From positions 44,694,395-44,758,394 of the forward strand of contig OZ024883.1 in assembly GCA_964017185.1 (NCBI GenBank): 64,000 nt of DNA, written 5' to 3'. This document shows positions 34,206 to 61,250 of this stretch, one piece after another. The notes beneath the pieces were generated by a model that searched no databases, had not been told where the DNA came from, and saw nothing but the letters and a program-made list of their open reading frames with translations. The translations under genes and the position numbers were made by a program. The DNA comes from Rugalucina vietnamica (Eukaryota > Mollusca > Bivalvia > Lucinida > Lucinidae). Numbering within the stretch: position 1 is the first letter of the stretch; each line of letters begins with the position of its first letter.

Positions 34206-34527
34206 ATTCTAACATGACTAATAAATGCTTACATTTTAAAATGTTTTCCAGTGGACTCAATCTTGGCGGACATGAATGTTTATGTGCGACATCGCAAAAA
34301 ATGTGAAATTTTGTTTACAGTGAATTATTGTTAATTTGCAAACGGTGACGTTTTCATTATGTTGAATGGGAAAGACGATAACGTCGTGTTAGAATACAAG
34401 TTCACATTATAGCATTGTGTTTACATATATAGATAAAACAAAAACTTCGAACGTCTTAAGAAACTACAGGAAGGCTGTGTATTGGTATTGCACCTTCAAG
34501 CTTGGAAAGCACAAGTGTACTGGATAA

Positions 34528-34724
34528 GGCCTCGTTTCCACGGACAATTTTTCTTTGACAAAGTAGGTTTGTTGCAGAAAAATATGCTCCTATAAATTCA
34601 ATTCTGTGGCTAAGTTTCATTGTCAAATATCTGTGACAAAGGTGAGGGAGCCCAAACTCATTGCCAAAGTTTCTGTGACAAAATAATCTTCGTCAAAGAA
34701 AAATTGTCCATGGAAACCAGGCTT
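34528..34724. mobile_element. MITE with GGCCTCGTTTCCA ends, TAA-flanked
   Basis: Inverted arms CGTTTCCACGGACAATTTTT and AAAAATTGTCCATGGAAACC; flanks TAA on both sides. Repeated TCTGTGACAAA inside. Compatible with a Harbinger-type 3-bp target. Confidence 0.65.
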
Positions 34725-34754
34725 AATCAGAAAATTGTTGATTTTTTGGTTGAA

Positions 34755-34830
34755 GCTTATAGCATGTTTCTGTGATTGTACAGAATGGTTTTTGTCGCAC
34801 CAGGTCAGAATTCCCAAAGACCTTGTAACT
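34755..34830. mobile_element. GAGCCGC hairpin MITE, copy 4 (fragment)
   Basis: CTTATAGCATGTTTCTGTGA to CCCAAAGACCTT, near-identical to 33418-33484 in copy 3; ends missing. Confidence 0.6.
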
Positions 34831-36180
34831 TGATGACCATTAGATCCAGACCTTCAGCTGTTTTTTACAATCTAAAATTATTTGATCAAATCAAACCAAG
34901 GTCCGCATCAGAATGTAGTGCAGTGAGGTTTCCCAACCAGATGACCGTCGTTATAACTGGTAATGGAAATAAACTGACATTTAAATTTTGCTTCCCCGCC
35001 CAGACACCAGGCAGAAAACAAGAGACAATACAAGACCTCAAACATGACATACAAGAGCACAATGACTAGCTCTTTCCCAATAGGTGGTCATTTGGCTAGC
35101 ATCAACAAAAAACAAATATAGCAACCTTGAAATAGTTTCTCTGATTGGTCACATTTAGATGAAATTGACAGATCTTAATTTCTCTTTTCAAACATTTCAT
35201 TGGTTGTGTGAAAATATTGAAACAGACCAAGGCAATTGTTTGAAATCTTTAGGCTGTTTAAAAGAAATGAATATATTTTGCACCTGCATAACTATGGACT
35301 GTCAACTGATGTTGAGGTGTTTGAAACGTGAACTGCTAGGCTGGTATTTGCGCGGTTGTAAGCCCACCTCCACATGAGCAGTAGGTGAACTTACACGAGC
35401 AGCCATCCATCCATCCCCATTTTCAAAAATCTCTGAAACCCCTAATAGGGGTGAGAATAGAAAATTATGATAAACACTGACCTAGAAAATATACTAAATT
35501 CACGGGGTCTATTCTTCAAGCCAATATGCTCGGGAGTTGTGCTGGTTAAGGTCAGTTTAGTCTGGTGTTTCATTGGTTCCTTCAAAAAATGAAACAAATA
35601 TAAGAACTTAGGTCAGCAATGTAATTTTTTTGAAGTGCAGTCTCTAGATACATGTTAAAACATCAAATTAACATTAACAAATCTTTGCAAAAGTTTGAGA
35701 AACGTTCAGCGGAAATGTTCAAAGCTCATAAAAGCACGTGCCTCATCCGCGAGAAGATAAACTAGCGGTACATTTTGGTTGATTTGTCGACACACTTGTG
35801 ATTTTGAGCAGATTGCTGAAGGTGAGTACAATTGTTGGTCTTCAATGATTTATATATTCAAGAAATAACATGTCATTTTGCTTTGGAGGAAGAACAGCAT
35901 GTAAACATGTAACGTATAAGAATAAAATGTAGGGGTGGTGTGAATGCAAAGCACAAAATCTTGGGTGGTGAGATATTTCCAAAAACATGAAACTGTTACG
36001 TTTTCGTTATTGTTGAGATTCGTTCGTGATATGGATTCTTTTAACAGGCAATACCATAACTGATATGTGCAGGTGCACACAAAGACTTTCGTTAAATTGT
36101 TACCGTAGATCGAAGAGTAATAAGCGTTTTAAGCATTACAACTAATTTATACGATTATAGTGAAAGTATAGTGATTATGC
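34831..36180. other. Intergenic, no gene supported
   Basis: Open frames of 72-97 codons show no motif. (CCAT)n at 35404-35416. Nothing else recognised. Confidence 0.45.
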
Positions 36181-36183
36181 CTA

Positions 36184-36515
36184 GGTTACATTTGCACCGA
36201 TAATCGTACGATTTTTCGGTCTGCGATTTTTCCTACGATTTTAGATATCGGAAGTGATCTTCAGCTACGACGTATGTGTTAACAATTCAAAGATTTCTTG
36301 CTCTGGCTGTCGTCGATGTTTTGACTCAAAACCGTATGGAAATCGTAGGGTATCCACAGTCTTTAATTGGAAATCGTACGGAGCCCGTGCAATGTCTGCG
36401 AGGAGTCGCTATTATTTCTGACTGAGCTCTTGCGGTCTCCCTACGATCGCCGAACTATTTTTTGTCCGTAAATTATTATAATAAATCGTGCGGCGATCGT
36501 ACGATCATCGCAGTG
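36184..36515. repeat. Cluster of ATCGTACGAT palindromes
   Basis: ATCGTACGAT or near forms at 36202, 36376, 36440 and 36495, plus CCTACGAT(T) words. The two ends are inverted: GCACCGATAATCGTACGAT and ATCGTACGATCATCGCAGTG, so it is probably a MITE. Confidence 0.55.
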
Positions 36516-36768
36516 TCTCCGTATGGCGCGCGCTCGACGTGTCTACGGGCTACGGTTTTGCGATTTTTAAAAATTAGTAAAGCATCAATTCAAACCAACA
36601 AACTTTTCAAAGTAGATCTTTTAACGTTCAATGTATGTCACTCATACATCCCAGTCGACAATGCTCGAGTGATGTCGGGAGGGAATCAAAGCTCCCCGTG
36701 TAGAACCAGATATATGGTGCGTATACGCCCGCCTACAAATGCAATAGTATATTTGCTAAACAACATTT

Positions 36769-37006
36769 GAGCCGCGTCATGAGAAAACAAACAATGTGGT
36801 TTCCGAGCAGGTGCGACACAAACCGTCGTTGAAACCGAGCTGTACAAACACAGAAGACGACTAGAGGATGAACATTTTGGATTTAGAAAGTAGTTGAATT
36901 GTACTAGCTGAGTAGCGAAAACAAAGACGCTGATCAACTACTGGGAAGCTGATCTGCTCCTTTGTTTTGGCATATGCGAAATGTTGGTTTTCTCCAACTG
37001 CAACTC
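36769..37006. mobile_element. GAGCCGC hairpin MITE, copy 5
   Basis: GAGCCGCGTCATGAGAAAAC start; AACAAAGACGCTGATCAACT hairpin; decayed right end. Confidence 0.7.
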
Positions 37007-38490
37007 ATTCAGTACACCTTAGAGATGTCTTGTAATGTAATTTACCCGCCTTGTGCCTGTGTGTACATTTTATTTTCAATTATGTATATTTCTTATCTGA
37101 GAAAATTATGCACCCTGCATACGACATTTTATTTGCCACTAATGTGCATGGGGAATATTATGTAGGATATGAATAGCCGCGTTAGCTGATACGTGTTATA
37201 CATAAACAGGGTTAGCAAGCACTTAGCAACTATTTCCTATGCAACGGTATGTTAGAAAAAGTGTTCGCCAGCGCTACATAGGCCCCTAACGTTCCAAAGA
37301 GCTGCCTCTCTGAAAGCAACCCGCCGTTGCTAAGGAATAAGGAAGATCAAATGGCGTCATCAATAGCTCAAGGGTTTGCGTTATGCAACTCACGCCAGAA
37401 TTATGAGGAACCATTTTATGTTTTGGGATGGAATAAGATCCTTGTTAAGCTTTTGAGCGAATATGTCTCTCAGCCACTATAAACAAGCTCAATTATTTCA
37501 AATTTGAAAGTGCTTGTGATTTCATAAGCAATTTGAGTACCTGGTACAGTGTCAGTCAGATTGCACGTCTACCTTACTAAAGCGTCTTAACATTCACGAC
37601 CACCTGAAAAAATGTGCTTATACCAAGATTTTTTATTTTGGACTCGCTTTCATGAAGCTATTTCGATTCCCAGGAATTTACGTACTGATTATATTTGTTT
37701 GTGGGTCGAATCGGACAATGTCCGGTGCATATATATTCAAAATGTAGGGCAAACTTGTGAATCTGGCCGAAACTGTTACATCAAAACAGCCACGTATCGA
37801 AACTTTGAACATCAAAATCTAGTTTCCTATTGCATCTTCGCCACTCTAGTTTTGATTTCTACTAGCGTTTGTGAATTCTCTTGAGACTGCACAATCAGGA
37901 TTTTATTCAAAATCAAAAGATAAAACAGAAATAATGCAACTTACCGGTTCACCTGTCTACTCCAATTCTTTGTTTACATTCAATTTCACAAATCCACTAC
38001 CGGAACCTGCTTATACCTGGACGACACCAGATTATAGAGGCTTAGAGAATAGACCCCGTGAAATTTCAACTGCTTGCAATGCAAGATAGAGCTTTTGCTT
38101 TTACTAAAAAGCATTGACAACACTAAAATAATTATTTGCTTTTGCCGAACATATTTTTGTTCTTATGACAACTTGAAGTTTATCAGATTTCGCATCTAAA
38201 CAGTGGTGATGCATTTTCACTACATGCACTGTTTAAAGATACAAGTTACTTCCAGGTTTAGTTTTGGTTCATTTGTCAGAGCCTGACATTAAAACTTGTG
38301 ATATGGAAGGTATAAAACATTCTGGGTTATAAAATAAAGAAACATCTATTTATCTCCATATGTTTATAAACAAAAATATAATAACATTTACATAAATTCA
38401 TTAGTTAATTACTATAGCAATAGATCAGTGTTTTAGCATGATTTGTTGAGTATTTGATGGTCAAGAGGGGGCCTTGATCCCCAACCTCCG
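37007..38490. other. Intergenic, no gene supported
   Basis: Short frames only (for example 37612-37884, 90 codons, no motif). A 43-codon frame starting MASSIAQGFAL near 37350 has no splice or homology support. Confidence 0.45.
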
Positions 38491-38496
38491 CTTATG

Positions 38497-40679
38497 CACA
38501 GTGTATATCCGAGCGTATGCAGAACAGACGGTTACGGAACGGACAGACGTTTACAGGAGCACGCGCTTTTTCGCGCCAAAAATGTTTTGTACAGTTTTTC
38601 ATCCAGAACTGTACGCTTCGAATGTATTGTTATATCGGCCTTGCATGTCCATCTACTATCTTCCAAAACACCATAATTTCCGGCATGGAAGCCTTGTAGT
38701 TTAAGCAGAATTTTGTTGCTTAGCAACAAAAACATTACGGAGCGGAACAGTCTACAGATTCGTTTATGTTACGGGGCGGAACAGACGTAGCCTACGAAAA
38801 AAACAGACGAATCAGCATACGGAGCGGTCACAGACGGCCATGAATACTACATGAACAACACTGTGATGTCAAATATAACACTTTGCGGCAACCTTCTGTA
38901 TTGTAGCACTCGAACGTGACCAGATGGAATACACCTGGTGACCTGGATCAGCATCGTACATGTATCAGAATAGCATCGAGTATGTTGTGAAAACAAAAAG
39001 TTGTTTGGGGGCAAACAGCAGATTAGAGAGAGAGGGGGGGGGGAGAGGTCCCGATAGCTCAGTGGTAAAAGCGCCCGCTTCGGGGGCGAGATGTCGTGGG
39101 TTCGCCCAGGCCGCGGCATATCAAATGCGTTAAAATGGTACCAATGGCTTCCTTGGTGCTCAGCATCACGAGGCAATCACGGCTTTTCTTCTCCTTTAAA
39201 TATAGTATCACTAATGGTGCATATCTAACAATAAATTCTAAAATAAAAGACTGAAAAAAAGTCTGAAAAGGTCCGATAATAAGACTCATGTCTGTTTTAA
39301 CCGGAGGTCTATATGGAAGGCTGGCATTCGTGCTGAATACGTTAGTAATATAGAGACCCTAGAATTTCGGTCAAAGGAAAAGGTTCCCTGTTTGCATACT
39401 CAGTCCTTAAGCAAAGTCATCAAGCGAACACCCACCTCCGTACACACCGGCGGGAGTATTCTCCAAAGCATCGGTCATATATTCCAAAGTCTTTCAATAT
39501 ATGAATGATGCGTGAGAATCAGCCAAGACGCCGCAAAAGGGAGCTTGCGGCGGGAGATAAAATCTTTGGCGTGATTTGTAAGCATATATGATTCGGTCAT
39601 GCATCTTACTTATTTGATTTACTCGCAGTTTATTACTATTTAGCCATGCTTGTGCATATTAACACGATGAAGCATCGGAATATGAACATGATGAAGCATC
39701 GAATGAATCCAAGTTGTGATGACGTACGCCATAAACATTTATTAAAGTAAGAATTTAGAATTTTAGATGTCATGACAAAAACCTGTCGGGAAATGGCTTC
39801 CGCTGCCTGATTACTCATTGAAGTGCTAGTGTCGTCCAGCTGTGACAAGGACACAATACCGACTGTCAGCCACTAGCTAGCTGCGATCCACTGTATACTG
39901 GCCGATTGAGATGGCATAGTTGTTCATGACACTGCACCTGGGTTAAAATTGTTTGATTTCTTATTTTATTGTTAGATGATAGAAGTGAAATACTTTTCTG
40001 TTTACACAACACTCAATGAAACTGCTAATTCGACACCAACATGGTAATTACTAAATAGAATGTAGTCATGTTCCAAAAATAAACGCTCACTTTTCGACCT
40101 CGAGTGAGCTAAAACATGTTTGTATCTTACATTTCTACTATACAGCGTCTGTTTTTATCCCTATTCTAAAGCTCGCCTACGTCTGTTCCGTTTCGTATGG
40201 AAATGCGTCATTTCGTCTGTTCCGCTCCGTAACAAACGACTGTACCGCCCCGTAACCATGAAATTACCATACGCTTCAGAAAAAAAACAAATCTTGGCTA
40301 TTTTCACTGGAAAACATATAAAATATTTAATGTCTGGTGGTTCAGGACATATTTAACTACATACGGACTAAATCCAAAAGGTTGACAATGGCTTATTTTG
40401 CAAGCAATCTCGACACACAGCCGAAAAAAATACAAAATATGCCATTTTTCACACGTCTTTGGCAGTTATGGCGAACCCCCTGAAAAATCATTGCGCTCTT
40501 GAGCACAGACAACAAGACGGGTATGTATGCAACACATCTGCTCTAGTTTGGTCTCAATATTTGCATTAGTCACTTTAAAAGAACGGAAAAACATTTTTGG
40601 CGCGAAAAAGCGCGTGCTCCTGTAAACGTCTGTCCGTTCCGTAACCGTCTGTTCTGCATACGCTCGGATATACACTGTG
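38497..40679. mobile_element. Transib/RAG-like non-autonomous transposon, CACAGTG ends
   Basis: Perfect 92-bp TIRs (38497-38588 and 40588-40679) start CACAGTGTATATCCGAGCG and are flanked by the exact 5-bp duplication TTATG (38492-38496, 40680-40684). CACAGTG is the consensus heptamer of V(D)J recombination signals, and a CAC start with 5-bp duplications is typical of Transib and ProtoRAG elements. Subterminal copies of GTTACGGAGCGGAACAGACG-like motifs occur on both sides in opposite orientation (38529, 38735, 38768; 40180, 40209, 40234). No nonamer is seen at 12 or 23 bases and no transposase frame. A tRNA-derived SINE lies inside (39048-39290). Superfamily assignment is inferred from ends only. 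Confidence 0.7.
39048..39290 (+). mobile_element. tRNA-derived SINE in the 38.5 kb element
   Basis: Pol III box A TAGCTCAGTGGT at 39055-39066 and box B GGGTTCGCCC at about 39098-39107, preceded by a G-run. The body (GGTACCAATGGCTTCCTTGG, GCTCAGCATCACGAGGCAAT) is not tRNA. The tRNA head is too degenerate to fold as a real tRNA. Its presence dates the host transposon as older than the SINE insertion. Confidence 0.75.
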
Positions 40680-41005
40680 TTATGTGCATGGTTGTATTAA
40701 AGATGAAAAAATATTGCTATTAAATGATTCATTTTTAGCAACTGACAGACAGTAACCTAGGCTCATGCAAACAACATAGGCCAAGAACAATTCTCTGCTT
40801 AGGTTGATTAATGCCACTTTAATAAAATCTAAAGCTAACAGCTAACTTCAATACAAATCAGAAGCAGAAGAGAAAGAATGCCCTTAGAAATGTTTTCATA
40901 AACAAATCTTCATAATGGAATGTGCCAGACATGAGGATTGATTACATGTTGCAATATGAACGACATGGTATGAATCAAACTGTTGCCCTAGATAGCAAAA
41001 TTAAT

Positions 41006-41241
41006 GAGCCTGTGCATGAAAAAAAAAAAACAATTTGGGTTCCGACCAGGTCTGACATAAACTGGGCTGTACAGTCACAGAAGATGGTTAGAGGCTGGAA
41101 ATTTTGGATTTAGAAAGTAGAGGAATTGTACTATCCAAGTAGCGAAAACAAAGGCGCCGATCAGCTTCAGAATTACTGCAAAGCTGATCTGCACCTTTGT
41201 TTTCGCCTAGGCAGATTGTTGGTTTACCCATGCAGCAGCTC
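41006..41241. mobile_element. GAGCCGC hairpin MITE, copy 6
   Basis: GAGCCTGTGCATGAAAAA to GCAGCAGCTC, with CAAAGGCGCCGATCAGCTTC hairpin. 450 bases downstream of the rraga stop. Confidence 0.75.
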
Positions 41242-41691
41242 ATATCTCATAGCACTTAGTTGAAAACATAAAACATATCGTGTGGATGCTTATAGGAATG
41301 CAATAATACTAGGAGAGAACATAAAACATGTTTCATAAAGAATTCAGCACATCATTGGTTTGGTTATGAATCCTAGTTAGTTTTTACATGAGGAAAATAA
41401 GAACAATCAAATGCAACAGGCCACAACCTTGTATGTTATAGCCAATAATGTTAGCTTATGATGACTCGGGCATATTTGATTTCAAAATTCACAAGCTAGA
41501 CAAAAATTAACATTTTAGAAAGAATAGTTTCCCTTGAAGTAACCTGATGAGGTTTTGTAACCAAACCAACAACATATTGCTTAATAATCATTCCCCCCCC
41601 CCCCCTCCGACTTGTCCCGGTGTAGACCCTGACACCTCCACTGTGGTGTACGGTCTAGACTGGAATCTGCACTGTACAGTAGGGTGCTATA
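41242..41691 (-). other. rraga 3' flank
   Basis: Presumed 3' UTR; (C)14 at 41591-41604 on the + strand. No poly(A) signal assigned. Confidence 0.4.
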
Positions 41692-57102
<15,411 letters not shown>

Positions 57103-57185
57103 ATTCAATGTGTCCTGATGAGTTTGTGTCAACGATTATTTATTATAAACTTCAGTTTGTCAGTTTACTGCAAAGTTTTGTTATT

Positions 57186-57206
57186 CGTCATGTGATTCCG
57201 GTGTAA
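57186..57206 (-). promoter_or_regulatory. Candidate rraga proximal promoter motifs
   Basis: About 85-100 bases upstream of the rraga ATG the - strand reads an ETS-like ACCGGAAT followed directly by TCACATGA, an E-box one base from the CLEAR core TCACGTGA. TFEB/MiT factors regulate lysosomal nutrient-sensing genes, so the placement is suggestive, but motifs this short occur by chance. Confidence 0.25.
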
Positions 57207-57396
57207 TGATAAACATTTGCATGAAGATTATATGCGGCGGATGAAAATAGGTTGTGTATGAAAGCCTAGGCCAAGCCGATCTGGCGGGATCCGCTGTGGA
57301 TCCGCTGTGGTCGCAACCGGGATTTCGATAGGGATGTTCATCTTATCTTGAAATGAAAGCTATTTAGATGTTTCAGATTATAAACTTTCATGAAAA

Positions 57397-58880
57397 CTTA
57401 ATCTATCTATCTATCTATCTTCCACTACTTCTTAACCTCATCAGAGGACTTCAGAAGGAATTCCGGTATACCAAGTGCTAAAGGGGGTTAGCTGAAATAA
57501 AAGAAAAGTGAAGTGGGTGAAATGAGTTTGTACAGTGAAAGAAGAGTGTTAGTATAGTTTAAAAGATAAAAAACAGAATCTGGTGATTAGGGAGACACAT
57601 GCACCACCTGGCGAACAGCATGACTGAACTGTGCCACGGTGGGGAGCATGACAATACTGATGGGTAAAGCGTTCCAATGTACTGCAGTTCTTGGAAAAAA
57701 GCTATACTTGCAGTAATTGGTAGTAGTGCTGATTTGTCTGTATGCCAGCGGGTGGATGAATTTGGACTGCCTGCGATTTGGTGTGAGATAGTCAGTTAGG
57801 GGGATTGCTACAAGATCATATGTGATCTTGTACAGCATGATCAGTCGGGTATCTATTCGCCTTTGGTCTAATGGACGCCAGGAAAGTTTATTAAGCATTT
57901 CAGTAACACTGGAGGTGGACCTGTAGTCATGGGTAGCCCACCTGGCCGATCTCCGTTGAACAGATTCTATCTTTTTTATGTCAGTGTCGGTGTGGGGAGA
58001 CCATACAGAGGAGGCGTATTCCAGCTGTGGTCTGACAAGTGTTTTGTAGGCTGTGGATTTGAGGTCTTGGTTACGAACTTTGATATTGCGTTTGAGAAAG
58101 CCCAGCGTTTGATTTGCTTTTTTAGTGATGTTATTTATGTGATTTCCCCAGCTGAGGTCTTCTGATATTGTGACCCCAAGGTACTTGGCAGTGGGTACAC
58201 TTTCAAGTTCAGTGTTGTGTAGAAAGTATTTGGATGGAATGGGAGTCTTGAATCTGGTCACATGTAGGACCTGACATTTTGCTGGGTTAAAGTTCATATC
58301 CCAATCTTCTTCCCATTTCTCGAGTTTCAGGAGGTCTTCTTGAAGGATGTTTGCTTCTGAGAGTGAACTGATGCATAGATACATTGCTGTGTCGTCTGCG
58401 AAAAGTCTGACTCTTGACCTTACCTGTTCTGGAAGGTCATTAATGTAGGCTAAGAATAGGATTGGTCCGAGAACAGAGCCCTGCGGGACACCAGAGGAGA
58501 CAGGGATGGGGCTGGAGCTGATACCGTTGGTTACTACAGATTGTTTCCTATTGTCCAAAAAGTCTTTTATCCATTTTAGAGTGTCACCCCGAATGCCATA
58601 GGCATGAAGTTTTTGGAGCAATTTTTCATGGGCGACTTTATCAAAAGCTTTACTGAAATCTAAAAGTATTAAGTCTGTCTGTTTTTTGGACTCCATGTTT
58701 TTGGAGAGTTCATCAATAAGCATGATCAACTGGGTCTCGCAGGACCGCCGCTCTCGGAACCCATGCTGTAAGTCATAGAGGATATTCTGGTCCGTGAAAT
58801 GTTTTGATATGTTGGATGCCACGATGTGTTCCAGTACTTTGCAAAGAACACATGTGAGCGATATGGGGCGGTAATGGGTC
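57397..58880 (-). mobile_element. CR1/jockey-group LINE, 5'-truncated, RT frame open
   Basis: The frame at 58909-57587 (440 codons) encodes an RT from YRPISLTC (13-20) through LLDFSKAFDKV, GVPQGSVLGPILF (140-152), FADD (170-173) and the full C-terminal region ending FPRTAVHWNALP. The first ten codons derive from the adjacent inverted-repeat element. The 3' tail is (GATA)n, seen as ATCT repeats at 57399-57420. Endonuclease and RT fingers are absent. It lies upstream of rraga exon 1 in the same orientation. A different family from the 54 kb LINE: the proteins are alike only at RT motifs. Confidence 0.85.
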
Positions 58881-59839
58881 ACAACGTGAGAAAATGTACC
58901 TTCGGACAATTAGTTGAGTATTAGACAAACAAAGTTACGCTGGATGTATGTTTCTAGAGTCTGTTACTCTTTATTTGACCAGATTATTTCATTTATTTTG
59001 TGAGTTATGACCAATTTACTATATGAAACCTACAGACGTCATTGTCCTGAAAAATGACGTCAAGGTTGCGAAATGCATTCTGCATGTTGATCCATGTTAG
59101 CAGAGCTTACAAAACTCGATACATTTGCTTAAAACTGTTTAAGCACTGGTCAGAACCTATCACTAAGATAGAAGCATACCAAAATTACAGGCAATCTGTC
59201 GTAATTATTTTTTCTATTTTTATGAAGATGCGGTTACCGTTTAACGATACATATTGACCCGGTCAGCAATCTACTCTTTAGTGAGAAAAAATCAATATTC
59301 ACACCGTACAACCGGCGCCTTTGATGACAGATTATTAACATTGATGACAGACGAATTGTTTTGGTTCATTTAGTAGGTGGGTGATGTTTTTTGATTTTTA
59401 AACATTCTCAGAGAAATCCTCTGGTGTTCTGTGACTGGTAATTTAACTTGTAGATGTCTAAAGAGTTTACAGACACATGATGAATACATACCTGTCACTA
59501 TTAAGGCCAAACTTGGTCATCGTTTCAGCGTTTTCACATGAAAAGTCACGAAAATTGGTTACCTGCTCAGGGATGGCGTCTTTCCGTTGTTTCTTGCTGA
59601 ATTTACTTATATACAATAAAACTTCTATCATTTAACTACATTTCTGCCAAATCTGAATTCGCAATTCTGTATTATAAAGAAATGGCATGCCCTCAAAAAC
59701 AACAGGTAGGCAGAAAATGGCTGCCTTTGTCTACAGATGATTTTTTAAGTGGCTGTCTTTGATGACGGTATGGGGATTTTCGTGGCTAACATTGATGACA
59801 TTATCTTTAACATTGAATATTGTTCAGTTATAGAATAGG

Positions 59840-60837
59840 ACTGGTGGAACAACATTGAATTGGATTAATGCTTTTCTTTGCTTCGGACAACAAAGGGTAG
59901 TGGTAAACGGTGAGATCAGATTGGGCTCCCGTGGTGTCTGGTGTCCCTCAGGGCACCGTTCTTGGCCCTTTATTGTTTTCCTTGTACATTAATGACATCT
60001 CGTATTATAGAGTCAGAAATCAGACTTTTTGCTGATGACTGTGTTTGCTACCGTGAAATTAGGAAGGAAGATGATACATTGAAACTGCAGAGAGATATTG
60101 ATCGGTTATGAAGTTGTGCAAGTAAATGTGGTATGAGATTTCAACCTGTCAAATGCAAATGATGCAGCTGACAAATAAGCGCATTAGTAAAATTAAGGCT
60201 ACTTATACCCTTGAGGGCACAGTCCTGGAAGGTATCAAATATCTTGGTGTAACTATTACAAATGATTTGAAATGGAACACTCATATCACCAATGTATGTA
60301 CTAAGGCAAATAGGACTCTTGTTTACTTGAGAAGAAATCGGTATTCATGTCCCCTAAGTGTCAAGGAAGCAGCTTATAAAGGACCGGTACTGGAATACGG
60401 TAACTCTATTTTGGATTCTCACACTCAGTGTCTCCAATGAAGAATTAGAAAAGGTTCAAAACCGTGCTGCAAGGTTTGTGACTGGAAATTATGTTTTTGA
60501 AACCGGGAGTATGACTGACATTTTGGGACAACTTAAATGGGAATCTCTTAAGAAAAGGAGGAAGGACAGTAGACTTATAAATATTGTTATACAAAGGTCT
60601 GAAAGGTAAAGCCAGAATACCAATGGATGACCTTATCCACAAGACTAGGCGTTGCAGAAATCAACACTCTTTGTCATTTCAGATACCCCCAGTTAGTAAA
60701 GATGCCTACAAATATAGTTTCTTTCCCCAGACTATCAGGGACTGGAATAACCTCCCTGAATCACTGTTTTCCTCTGCTGAAATGTCAGATGATTGTGTGT
60801 CCAAATTCGAATCTCTTGTGAGAGCCAGGGACTAATT
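59840..60837 (+). mobile_element. Decayed CR1-like LINE fragment
   Basis: Pieces in several frames: TLNWINAF near 59850, [13 protein letters not shown] near 59938-59976, LFADDCVCY near 60027, KYLGVTITNDLKWNTHI near 60238-60290, VQNRAARFVTGNY near 60455, and KYSFFPQTIRDWNNLPESLF near 60713-60770 before TAA at 60834. Several stops and frameshifts separate them, so it is a pseudogene. It forms the middle of the large inverted repeat at 58880-62584. Confidence 0.8.
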
Positions 60838-60969
60838 TTCCCCCAAGCGCACCCCCTGGTGAGGTATTGTCATTTTGGCGTTTCACCAGTAAACTATTCT
60901 GATTCTGACCAGTTGTCAGTCACAACCTTCAATGCATATTGCTATTTCACCAAACGAAACTGGTTATTA

Positions 60970-61250
60970 CATTACGAAAACGCGCCTATAATAACTATAC
61001 AGTAACTTTTTCAGCTGTAAAAATATGAAATTTTCAGTTGAAAATTTCGATATATTTTCTTATTTTTGCTCAAACCATAGATTGTGGCTACACGGTAGAA
61101 CCACCTCGGTGAGGTGGTTCTAACGAGTACCCACAATCTAAGTTTTTGAGCAAAAATAAGAAAAATAGATATTACTATGTTAACCCCATTTTCACTATAT
61201 AAAAGTGGAGTTAACTGGGGTATAATTTTCACGGACATGCTATCCTGATG
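60970..61250 (-). repeat. GATTGTGGGTAC hairpin MITE, copy 5
   Basis: AGTTGAAAATTTCGATATAT, a hairpin with GGTAGAACCACCTCGGTGAGGTGGTTCTAA-type core (61098-61122), and GTACCCACAATCTAAG arm, then TATAAAAGTGGAGTTAAC. It sits in the spacer of the large inverted repeat. Confidence 0.65.

Noticed and set aside
34776-35069. 97-codon frame
   Set aside because: Begins within a MITE fragment; no homology or splice support.
35159-35377. 72-codon frame rich in Cys and Leu
   Set aside because: Short, isolated and without motif.
37350-37481. 43-codon frame starting MASSIAQGFAL
   Set aside because: No donor site in frame, no partner exon, no familiar motif.
38497-38545. RSS nonamer beside the CACAGTG heptamer
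   Set aside because: Bases 12 and 23 after the heptamer (TATGCAGAA, GACGGTTAC) do not resemble ACAAAAACC, so it is a TIR and not a V(D)J-type RSS.
39048-39120. tRNA-like sequence with good box A and box B
   Set aside because: No complete acceptor stem or anticodon arm; the downstream body matches a SINE layout, so it is a SINE head, not a tRNA gene.
38847-39176. 109-codon minus-strand frame
   Set aside because: Lies across the SINE and G-run; not a gene.
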